Shown here: positions 33,901 through 45,900 of the stretch, one piece after another
Layout: each line of letters starts with the position of its first letter
Numbering within the stretch: position 1 is the stretch's first letter
DNA from: Acanthopleura granulata
Taxonomy: Eukaryota > Mollusca > Polyplacophora > Chitonida > Chitonidae
NCBI GenBank assembly: GCA_016165875.1
Contig: JABBOT010000080.1
Coordinates: forward strand, 41,353,477-41,417,476
DNA length: 64,000 bases
Reading direction: 5' to 3'
Program-made: the position numbers and the translations under genes
The notes under the pieces: model-generated
Databases searched by the model: none
What the model saw: only the letters and a program-made list of their open reading frames with translations
Told to the model about the DNA's origin: nothing

Positions 33901-36900
33901 GCTGCAGGTCGGTGGTTTAATATGGGCACTCATGCATTTATGTTTCAACCGCTCCAAAAACTGGCAGCCATTTTTTAGGTGAAAAATTCTTGGGTTCAGA
34001 AAAATAAATGACTCTGTGACTAACCATCTTGTGTAATAGTCACTCAGAACTCATCATTGTAACAGTGTCACTCCTCTGTCCTGATTTGTAGGCCGAGATA
34101 TGGAGTGTTGACATTGTTGGGCGTGATATGGGAGTTGGACCGATAGACCCAGAAACTGTGCAGTCTGGAAGAATTTTTGTCAATAGTCACACTCAGGTAA
34201 GTAATGAGAATGAATTATTTACGGCAGAAACATTTGAGCTACTAGAGTGACCAGTTTGAAAAACTAAAAGCATAGATACTCAAAATCTGTCTTAAGGAAA
34301 AAGACTGCTCATGACCGAGGCACTGCTCATTGAAAATGATTACAAAATTCTCTTTTGAATACAAGAACCTGGTTGAATTTGTATGAATTCAATGCTGAAT
34401 TATCTTTGATTGAAGTGTGGAGTATTTTGCTGCCGACTGGGGATTGGAAGGCACCCATGCTTTTAAGCTTATGAGAGACTGACAAGTCAGAGAGCCACAT
34501 CAACTGTTTATAAGCTGTGATATAAATGTTCTGAGTTGACTGTGAATATAACATGTAATAGCATAGGGACAGCACATTCTTGTAATGTATGTATAACTAC
34601 TACAGGCGTGAACAACACTGCAAATTATTTCCAGACCATGGTGTTATGACGAGAGTAAATTTCTGGATCATTTCCCAGACAGAATGGCTGCATTTCATCC
34701 TAGTCGATGAAGCACACTCAAACGTCTGTTTCCATTGTCATAATGGTTGTTAGAAGAAATTACTCTACACAAATAAACATAATATTGTTCAACCATGTTG
34801 GTAAACTTAACTGAGAACATGAGCTGTGTTTCACTTTAAGAGCGTTCTACCTTTAACACAGATGGAGGTAATACAAGTAGCTGTTCCATTTACGGTCCCA
34901 TAGTTCTGATGATGAGAACAGGCTGGCAGGCCTTTAGATTACAACTTAGCTACGGCAACTAATGCTGTGCCCAAAATAATGTCCCCAAAAGAAGTACACA
35001 TGCATAAATATGTAGACAGTTTAATAATTTGATAAACAGTATTCAAAATGTTCCTGACACATTTAAATACGGGAGCAAAAATATGAGACTATTAAACGTA
35101 TATGATAGCCCCAGATTATATATAGCAGTACAAGGTTGTTAATGGTTGTAAAGCTGAAACCACTTTCCAATTTGTTTTTTTCGTAATGTGGTTCTGAGGT
35201 CCCCAGATTATGGTGGCTCTGATATGTCCAAGTTAACATAATCTAAAGGCCTGATTGGGTAAAAGCCAGTTGAACAAAGTTATTCACAAGAAATAGGAGG
35301 TGACAGTGTGGTGTGATGTTGATTTCACAAGCTGGGTACTCCTGCAGTGAGAAAAATAGGATGATATCTGTAACTATGTGTAATGATATACCCTGATTAG
35401 TGAAGAAGAAAATTTCAACATTCCCTTGTGAGTAAACAATGGCGCATATAACAGTTGTGGTGTAAAGGACTTGTTCCATATCTGTAGAGCTTTAATTAAG
35501 AACTCTACTAAATCTGAGGCTGCTGTAAGCAACAATGTGTGACTGATTTATTGCTGACTTTCAGCCTATCATGGATGCAGCTTTCTCTCCAGATGGGAGT
35601 GCTCTGGCCACCGCTAGTCTTGATGGAGAAGTCAAGTTTTTCCAGGTGTACATGCATGAGGGAACTAACCCAAGGTAAGACAAAACCAGACTTCTTCATG
35701 CAAGTCAATGGCTGTTTGAACTGAATTATCATCATAATACCTTTCTTCTGATTAACTAATATTTTCTTTTATTTGACGGCGTTTTTTGAAAAGGCCCTGA
35801 ATATGCATACGTCCATTTTCACATCTGAATGGTACCTAATTTGATGCCTTATTTGTGTGTGTAGAAGTTATGCAGATAAGTCTTGAATTATGATGTAGCC
35901 TTCACTCTGCTAGTACTGTTGTTTTTGTCTGTGATGTAAGGATTTGTGTTCTGAGTTTTATTGCCATCTTATTGTGGGCAGAGACCAATACTTCTTGTAC
36001 CTACTCAATTATTGCCTGTTGAGTCTGTTTAGATAGTCCTGTGTCTGCATGGTGTATCAGTGAATGAATACTACTTAACGGGAAAGTTTCATGAATATAT
36101 TACTATATTTCAGATGTTTACATCAGTGGAAGCCCCATGATGGTCAACCCATGACATACTTGGCCTTCCTAGATGACCACAAAAACCCAAATTTGGAGTA
36201 AGTTGAAATATTGTACTCCTTACATACATCACGCAAACGTCTTATAGAGATGTACATGTAAAATAGGGGCTTTACTGATTTTGAATACAAAGGACACTTA
36301 TAGCTCTAAATGGATCAGCTTTAGCTGAATGTTTACTTCATAGGGCATATTAGAAAGGACACTTTGTATATAGCTCTAAATGGACCAATTGTAGCTAAAT
36401 ATTTACTTCATATGGCATTTTAGCCTGAATTTGTATTTGTGGAACAACAGTATTAGATGAAACTCGATATTAAACTGATTTAGGCCTTGTTCATTGGTTT
36501 ATATGTTTGAGTTTAATTAACAAATGAAATATATATTTTTTAACATTTTGTTTTGAAGGACACAGTTTTGGAAGTATGCTGTAACAGGAGCCAGCAACAA
36601 TCAGGAGATAAAGATATGGAGCTGTGAATCGTGGAACTGTCTACAGACCATCAGGTATTTCACATCGCCTCTTAGATGTAGAAAGCTATTGATTTCTGTA
36701 AACTACTGCATTTGACTTAAAATTTCACCCCAAAAGATCTTTTTATGCTTTGGTGCTGAAAATCTTTCTGGTAGGATATCTTTTGAACACACCTCAAAAA
36801 ACCTTTCTAAGATCAATAGAACTTTTAGAATTGAGCAAAATGAGCAGCTTAGTCATGGAGGAAACTTGAGGTAAAAATACAGTACATATTTGTTATTACA

Positions 36901-39900
36901 TGACATTGTTAGATATTCTTAAGAGTCAGGAGGTATAATTTTATTGTGTTTTCATTATTATTAGCAGGTATCCAGTCCATGCTGTTTGACAAAACTAGCC
37001 ATGTACATGTATCGCTAAAATATATGGTCTTCTTATTTTCAAGGTTCAAGAAAAAATGAAAAACCTTCTTAATTTCTAGATAGTTTTGATAAAAGCAAGC
37101 AATAACTCTCATGTAGTATCTACATGGAAGTATAAACGTAATCTTACTTAGCAATTTTAGCTTGTTGGGGAAAAAATTGTTGAAATAAGAGGGGGCAAAA
37201 CAAGAGCTACATTATAGGAGCCCATTGATTTCTAGAGGGTGATCTGTGTTGTCATATACATACATATGTAATATTATGTAATACACACATATTTATATAC
37301 CTATGCAGCTGTTAGATGACAGTGAAAGAACAGAAATGGTTTATTTGTCAGATTTCTTGAGCCTCCAAATCTGCCGACAAACTTCCACGTGGAGCCCTCA
37401 CTGAAGGCTTGCCTGGACCTTAGTGCTAAATACCTGGTTCTGACAGACATCAAGAGGAAGGTGAGTGACCAGCTGATCACTACTGCTCAGAAGAAAACTG
37501 AAATGGCAGTGGAAGTGTTGAAGCCAAACTTTGGGACATGGCCGCAAATACTACCCTCATAAAATGACTGCAGTCTCTTCAGGTTTCTGACAAACATTTT
37601 GCAAATAAAAAACCAACATAATATAAAATGTATTCAGTTATCATTCCTTGCCAACAAATGGAAGAAAAGCACTACTCCAGTAAGGATATATGTAACATTG
37701 AGGTATTGCACAGAAAACCAACGATTCTATCATTAAAGCTGGCCCTGCGACACTTTATCAAATATATTTCCAGAAATTCTTTTATATGTTAGCTGAAACC
37801 CCAGCTGGCTGACCTGGTCAACACAGGCTGTTGTTGTTGTTGTTATGCAGGTGCTGTATGTGCTACAGTTGTTCCAGGACAATGAGGCAGGCATGGCTCA
37901 TGTTAGCTCCATCTCTGAGTTTCTCCTTACACAGCCATGCCTCAGCCTCTCTATATACGGAGCCTGCACCAAGAAATTTAAGAAGTCCCCTGATGACTCG
38001 CACATGGATGAAATTACTACAGGTATGAAAGAATGCTAGTGCCGACCGTAACATATGCTGGTACAGAGCTGTGGACTGAATGAGGATATGGCTCATGCAG
38101 TTATCATAAGGAATCTTTCCTAAATGCTTCTGTGGCATGATATGGCTGAGATATACCCAGTGTGACAATGGCTACACCCAAAGTCATAGTCAGTAGGCTA
38201 CTTCATTGATTTTCCACACTGGTGACATTTAATACTTATGGTACTGGAGAAAGGAGAGCCTCTTACATCTCCACTGCATATCTTAGCCTACTGTAAATAT
38301 TGAACGTTCGGTAATCATATGCACACTGTTAATTGCTTGTGCTTTAAAATGAAAGTATTCCAACCCAGTTGTCGCGGTCTCAGCAGCAGCTTTAAGTCAG
38401 GACGTTTGTCAATTACCTGACAAAGGCCGGTGGTTTACTCCAGGCGCTCTGTGTTCCTCCATACATAAATCTGTCCGCTGTCCAGTAAGTGGAAAATGCT
38501 TTAATGCGGCCGTAAACACCAGTAAAATGATTAAATAAATAAATACAAGTATATCATCAGAAGTTGATTTTCACTGACTTTTCACTGTTGAAGGAGAGAT
38601 TGAGGTGGAAAATGGGGCAGACGAAGAAGATGGCGCAGAGACTGAGGATAAAACAACAGGGGTACAGATCAAGATTTTCTCAGTTCACACAAAGTAAGTT
38701 GAACTTTCCATTTCCACCTTTAATGCCTTGGTACAGTGACATATATAGCAATGCAGTAAGTAGCCCAAAGCCAGACCATTTGTTGCGAATCTTTGGTTAG
38801 ACAATACTTCAGTAACTGTGCTGTTGATGAAAGTTGATTGGTGTGTAGTTTCCTCATAGCATTATATAGGAGGATTCTTGACAGAATGATGGTTACTTCA
38901 TATTTGCTTCCTGCTAGTGTTCACACACCCTTCCCACCTCTAGTATCAGTGCTGGCAAATGAAAAAAATAAGCCTCGAACATAAACTTTAAGAACGCAGT
39001 ATCTTGGAAAGCAAGTTGAAAGATCTTGAAGAAATCAAATTGAAACTTATCAGACAAGTTCCTTTTGTCTGAAAGAGTAATGTGAAGACCTTTGGTAAGA
39101 AGTGTGTATGATCTAGGTTATTAATACTGCAGATGGTCAGTGGGTTACTCCCAAGCACCCAGGTTTCCACCACACAAACCTGACCACGGTCATATGAGTG
39201 ATAAATTCTTGATCAGGGTGTGAACGGAAGTCAAATAGACAAATACATAAAATAAACATGGTTTGTTAACTTATTTTGTGTTTCTTTTCAGGGCATTACA
39301 GAATCTGGAGGTGAGGTTTATCCCTCACTCCTCAACCCCTCAGCCACCTCCCCCGTCCATCAGCTCAGTGTCCCAGGATGAGACAGGTTAGTGTGGTCAG
39401 TCAGTCAGTGTCATACCGAAGACTTTAAAAATGGTACTTGCTGCTGCCTCGTTTGGCGCTCAGCATTGAGAGGTTAGAGCAAGGAAACAGGACTAGTCGG
39501 CCTGGTGTCAGTATAATGTGACTGGGTGGGTGTCATGTCTGGTGTCTTCGGCATGATGTTCCAGTGGAAGCAGCACTTTGGTGGCTTAGACTCAAGAAGA
39601 CACGCTATAAGTACACATCAGAAGGACTCCTCGTCGTCATATGACTGAAACACTGTTAAGTATGACGTTAAACCCCAAGCACTCACTCACTCACTCTACC
39701 CCTCAGTCCCATACTTCTCCATCAGCTCATTGTCCCATAAGACAGGTCAGTGGTGTCAGACAATTAGGTGTGTATTTTTGTCTGCCTGTCTGTACCCCAC
39801 ATTGGTGTAGTGAGATTAACCTCTCCACCTCTTTGTGATAATTCGTGTCAATCTGTTCAGATATATCTGTTATATCCAGACCCCAGAGTCAACTCTACCA

Positions 39901-42900
39901 GCCAACAGGTACATTATTTCCCTTCCCCAAAGCCCTCCTCTCTTCCTGACCACCAGGTAGACGACACTGGACAAAAAGTAGAATTTAAGTGACAGAGGTG
40001 GCACTGTTCAAATTAAGCCAAATTGTGCCCATTGAGAAAATCACTGCTTGTGCCTTACATGTGTGTATCAGTTGATGAGGATTAGCTGCTTTTTGCAGTA
40101 CAAGTGTAACCATGTGTGTACCTGGTTGTACATTTCAGGGTTACACGACCTGCTGTCGGACATGAGCCTCGACAATATGACATCTGACAGCGATGCCTCT
40201 AAGGACATGTTACAGCCGGTTTTGCTCACACCTGATGCCTTCACCGCCTCACAGTTAAGGTATGGTAATAGCAACCAGGGAGCTTGTTCCCTGGTAACTT
40301 TCAGAAAATCCACCACCATACATTATCATTTTTTTTTTGTTTTTTTTTTGTTTTTTTGTGGAAAGTCTGTCAAGCCTTCACATAAAACTGTACCCAAGTC
40401 AGTTTAGTCTGCATTTAAACGGGCAAGCTCCTTGCTCTTGGGCTTTACTCTGGAGAGAAAAGGGTCCTGGGGGAGTCTGTAAATATTGTGCTGAGCTTCT
40501 ACAGATATGACTAATCTAAAGTGTATGAATTTGATCAACTACAACAGAATCACCAGAAATATTCTCATGTGCAAAGATTATGTGAAAAGTTTGCCAGTGA
40601 TACAACGAGTGATAATGATGATCTGACAGGTAGAGCTGGAAATAATGAGCTATTATACCAAACCTGTATTGTTTTAGATAAATTGTACTTTTTCCCATTC
40701 AAAAGTATTATGGTGTGAAGGAAAAATGTCCCAATAAGTAGCAAATATCATTTATAACATTAATGCATATTATAATATAAACCTGTTAGTATGATGGTTT
40801 CTAATTTTGTAAATTCAACACAGTAAACCACTGCTAATTTCATGGAATTTTTTGCCAACAAATTGCAGAAAACAGAAAAGGTGATTATTTCAAAACAAAT
40901 CTCAGTTGCAAGATAGTATAACCACTGAATAGTATTGGGTGAAATATTTCTGTCTGGTTATATATGACATTATGAATGATATAATATTCCAGATCATTTT
41001 TCACCGACAGTACAGTAGGTGTGGTAAATCCCCTTGAAGTTTTCTAGGAGGTTTTACTGTTTTGTGTCTTTCCCTACAGATGTGATGCAGGAGAGACCAG
41101 TGTTCAGCAGAGCGGAGCGTCTAACTCCAGCAGCTTCACCCAGGTGACGGGGATGAACGAGGACCTGTACTCTGTACAAAATCTCCTGGACCAGCAGACC
41201 ATCCTCACCCCCGACAGTTCCCTGACCATGACCCCCTCCTCCACCAAAGAGTTCTCCCCAGCCACTAGTCACAACCTCACCCCCACCTCAGTGCCTCTTC
41301 CTCCCATATCCTCATCTGAAGAGCGCGACCTGGCCACGCCGCACAGCTCACGCTCCTCCCACTCCGCCCAGTCAGTTCCTTCCCGAACTGACATGAGCCC
41401 AAGGTCTGCTGCGCCTCAGCCACAGGAGCAAACGAGTGTGGATGATTTGTTCATGGGCGACGTGGTCAAACATGGTGATACGGTAGCGAGTGTTGGAGCC
41501 TCAACCGGTTCGAGCATCGACCCTGGTGAGCTTGGAGCGTCCGGGAAAACAGAGTCTAAGGGCCTTGCTCCTTACGATGAAACCGATGAGGAAGTTGCTG
41601 GTGTGATGGCTGAGGTGGAGGAGGTGGAGATTGAGGAGGAGGATGAGAGCTCCGAGGAGGATGAAGGAGGATTAGACACCAATGTGAAAGGTAACAGCAA
41701 ATGATAGACTTGTTTTTACCTGGTTGTGTGGTATTCTTGTGGGTTTTTACCCAGGGCCAATTTGGGGCCATATTCTTGTAAACGCTCTGTCTCTAAAACG
41801 GGTTAGCCCAAATTCACCTAACTTACACCATGCTTACACCACACTTACACTTTAGCATGAGGAAGAACCCTGCTCATTTTCAGTGACCTTGACCTTTTCG
41901 TCAAGGTCATTGAGGTCATTTAAGTTAAGTTTTATACAAGGCTTGTAAATGCTCCATCTCTTGAACACTTTGTCCCAAGTTCACCAAACTTATGCCACAC
42001 CCACACAATTTTATGAGTGGCTGGTATTATACATAATATCTCTTGGAATTATTATCTATTCATTGCAACGTACATGTACTGAAGGCTGAGGGGTTTTAAG
42101 TGCATTGCACAGTATTTTTTGTTTATCTCCCACTGTACTTTTTACCCCATCGGGATAGTGCACCCTTCAGGGATTACACCGACATCATCACAGTCTCCGC
42201 CCATCTCTCTGTAAGAATGAAGCGATTGGAATAGAAGTCAAACCACATCACACAATCATTTCATATTGGTGTATGGGTTCATATTGGGATGAGCTAGGTT
42301 CCTGTTTAAACTCAGACTGTTTCAATGAAATTAGTGGTTTCCATGGCAACAGACTACAAGCGGAAAATTTGAATAATAATTGAACACAATACTAGTCTTT
42401 CTGCTTATAGGTTTATGGTGAAGTATGTTCCTATTTAAACCACTGATCAAATTTCTGGTTTCTGTGGCAACAGACAGAAAATAACCAGCATATCATAGAT
42501 GCAGACACAATAAAAATCTTACTGTGTCAAGCAAGCTTTCCAGATTAAGGTTACAGGTTCATACATTGATTAAGTGCTTGTCATTTAAGCTTTGACTATG
42601 ACTGCTTTATGCTAAGCCAGTAAGATTCACATATTTGAAAGCACCTGACTTGAAATTAATTGCCAAGTTTTTCACATACATGTACACAGCTGTTAAAGTC
42701 TTGGCAGACTGACTTCTTCCTGCCTTGTTTTAAGATTCCAGGGAATCCGAGGACGGTCAAGGGGATGATACGGAAGATGCCCTAGGGGAGAGTTCTTATG
42801 AGCGCCCACCCTGGCCCAAGCCCCCCACAGTGGGATCTGAGGCTCAGAGGCTGGCAACTGAGGCGATCGATCAAGGGTAAGGTGAAGTGTATGTCATGTT

Positions 42901-45900
42901 TTGTCCAATAAACGGATGCTAGGTATATATAGTCTGCAAAATATGCAGCTTAATCCTGGGCCAAACTTAGTTCATTTACAGTGACAATTTACAGAAAAGA
43001 GTACATAAGTGCAGTGCTTGGACAGATAAATTTAAGATGTATCCCATTGAATTATTTCAATGAAGTTCAGAAACATCTTCACAATGCATGTGCCGTATTC
43101 TGCCTTTACGCTAAACAGTTTTCTCTGCATCTTGGGTGTTCATTATTGGTATTATGATATCTGAGAGTTTTCCTTACCTGCTCAGTGCCTTGGAGATGGA
43201 TGAGCCTCCAGAGGTTGTGGAGGAGCAGGAGACCTCTGGGGAGGAGCGTGGAGATGTGTATGCCCCCGCCTCCGCAGCTAGGGATAGTGAATTCAATGCG
43301 GCTAGCCCACGTATCCGCACAACCTTACCACAGGGGAGACAACCTCGGCCAACTGGCTCAAGGTAAATGTTGGCATTCCAGTCATTTGTGTGTCAAGCTT
43401 AAGAAGCCTTAAGTCTTCTGGTGTTCCTTTGGGGAAAAAAAGTGTTGGATTTAACTCCTTTTTTTCCAACATGGGCCTTATTAGCCAAGGAGCTATGGAG
43501 GTTAAAATAGTGGTATTTAAAAATAGCGTGTAAAATGAAACTAGACATGCATGAACTGAGTAAGACTGAAACAAACTATGTTCACCAAGACATTCCCTGT
43601 TCTTTTGCCAAATTTTTTCATATTCTGTAGGCTTTACGACCAGTAAATGCAAGATAATTCACATTTGCGACTTACGCTCACATGCATTGTCGCCAACTTA
43701 ACGTAAACAAAAAGGGTTGTTGCTTTACTCACATGGCATCCATGATTGACCTTTATGTAAATTGATTGAAGGTGCAGATTTTGTTAGTATGGATGTAAAT
43801 TTCAAGATATGATGTCACGGGAAGGTCAGCCTGCTCTGAGCATGCGCGGCTCATTGACACAGATTTTAAAAACATGGCAGCATGTGCCAGACAGTATTTT
43901 CGACTTCGGCTAAAATTTACATGAGAATGGTGTGGTAACGCTAAGTAGCGATTGTGGCTAAATGTGCGCAAATATTTCAGCTTTCAGAATTAAGGTGCTT
44001 TATGTGTATTCCAGAAGAATCTAACACACATGCAACGGAATTGAACGAGGGGATAGCACCTTACGAGCATAGTGCCTAAATCGGGTCCACATAGACCTCA
44101 GGTTAAGGGTGGCCAGCAATCCCCACGTATCAGTATATATATCAGTAACCCTTAGACTGTGGTCTCCAGCTAGGGCCCTTAGTGGCATGTTTAGTCAAGG
44201 TGTTAATCCCTCAGGTGCTCAAACCCAGCTCTTTCTGGTTTTGGTTGCTGTTTTAAGTTTATGGTTTAACAGGTAACTAAGCAAAGGTGGTGATTTTTTT
44301 TTTTTTTTTTATAAACCTTGCTGTCACCGTATAATTCCCCCAAAATTTAGTGCTGCCTTAACCACCAATCAGAGGAGAATTCTTCTTCTGTAAGAGTCAT
44401 CTGCCTCTGTGGCTTGGTGGTTAGAGCATCATACCAAAGGCTTTAAAAATGATACTTGTGGAGAGGTGACAGTATTGGTCGGCCTGGTGTCAGTTTAAAT
44501 TTGACTAGTTGGGTTGTCAATGTCTGGTATCTTCGGCATGTGCTCTAGTGGCAGCAACACTATGGCGTCACGACTTGCCCTGCCACTGGAAGAGACAGTA
44601 TATATACATTCTAAGGACGCATTGTCATGTGGCTGAAAAATTGTTCCGTACAATGTTAAACCCAAGCATACATGCATACTGTAAGACTCATGATGTGTAA
44701 TTTTTCGTTTTTTGATCATTTTAGGAAAGAAGATGTTCAAGTTATAAAGGAAGTCATTGACAGAGAAGCTTTAAGAGAGGTATGATTTATGTGCAATAAA
44801 ACTTGTTGTTAAATGTTTCCTAGTACAGAAGTCAGGTTTATAGAAATCGTCTGGACCAGTCAGTATTTATAGTGGTAAAATAAATCACGGCTTAAAATTA
44901 ACGACTAACTGGTCGCATATAAGACTAAAATTTTGGTTACTGAGACCATAACAAACACATTCAAGCCTTATAAAGCCCTTTGCCAGTTACATTGGTGTAT
45001 GAATTTTCATCAAGGCTTTGCACTTTGAACTAGACCTACAGACTGCCTAGTTGTATGAAAATTCAGTCAGTGACGCTGCCATTAGCGATCGTGGGAGAAA
45101 CAACAACAGCAACCATAAAAGCCTTAAAGACCCTGGCAAAGCAAAATGAAGACACAAGTCAAGGTGCAAGCAAAGACAATAATCAGTCAACCAGATAAAT
45201 TATCAAAGGAAACCATTCATACAAGTAGATGAATCCACATGAGGTTAGATTGTTTCATAGGTTGCCAGCTGCATGCGGCCAGCTGCTGTGTGGCTTTTAA
45301 ACCTCAGGTGTCACAGTGGGTGTCCGGCGACAATAAACTGGGCATAAGGAGACCTAAGTCTTCTGAAATACTCAGCAAAACTTTTATGCGGATTTTTTCT
45401 GCAATTTATCTTATTAGTTCCTGGTATGGATGTGCCACTTACATGAATGCACCACTTACACTTAAACATTTTTTTGCCACCTCCATTCATTTTAAATGCA
45501 TGTTTTCTTTTATTCATGGCCATAAGATGGGCTGCCAGACAGGGCTTGAAACCGTTGAGATCCTGCTGTAATAATCACAACTGACAATCTGTCAACATTG
45601 ATACATATCGTAGAAGTGTACTTAATCTCTCTGAATCTGTAGCCTCTCTATTTTAAGATACTGTTAATTATGAAAACAAAATTCCATCATCCAGGTTACA
45701 GAGTCTCTGTATTTTCTGATTTACCTGCATTGATTTTCAGGGTAAATTTTATATGACCTGTAACTTGTCAGTGAGGGCTTCAAGTTTCTTCATATTAACC
45801 ATTATCAGAAATGTCAAAGTTTTAAACTGTTCGCTATGAACTGGAATGTTTACTTTCAGAAGTAAAGATAATACATCAAGAAAATTTAGATAAGATTTAT

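Larger units (their letters stand above)
29694..38022 (+). other. EDC4: EDC4 exons 4-13: N-terminal WD40 propeller (about residues 80-495)
   Basis: Diagnostic runs: NYDWEHRRYVGSL (exon 5), SAERALLKDFTGRVIDIAFAH and LGNLFVYE (exon 6), FHRVIWCPYIPEDG (exon 7), AAFSPDGSALATASLDGEVK (exon 9), CLHQWKPHDGQPMTYLAF (exon 10), AVTGASNNQEIKIW (exon 11), CLDLSAKYLVLTDIKRK (exon 12) and VLYVLQLFQDNEAG..SISEFLLTQP (exon 13). These follow the human protein in order, including the SPDG and DG.VKFW blade signatures. In the family this part helps bind decapping partners. Confidence 0.92.
38594..44779 (+). other. EDC4: EDC4 exons 14-20: acidic, Ser/Pro-rich linker (about residues 495-928)
   Basis: Exon 14 ends QIKIFSVHTK, and exon 15 has ALQNLEVRFIP then a Pro-rich run. 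Exon 16 contains LLTPDAFTASQ (family LMTPDAF motif). Exon 17 (611 nt) is Ser/Thr/Pro-rich with a strongly acidic end (EVEEVEIEEEDESSEEDE). Exons 18-20 are acidic and lead into helix. Conservation is low, as is usual for this linker; the short motifs and matching phases support the joins. Confidence 0.85.
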
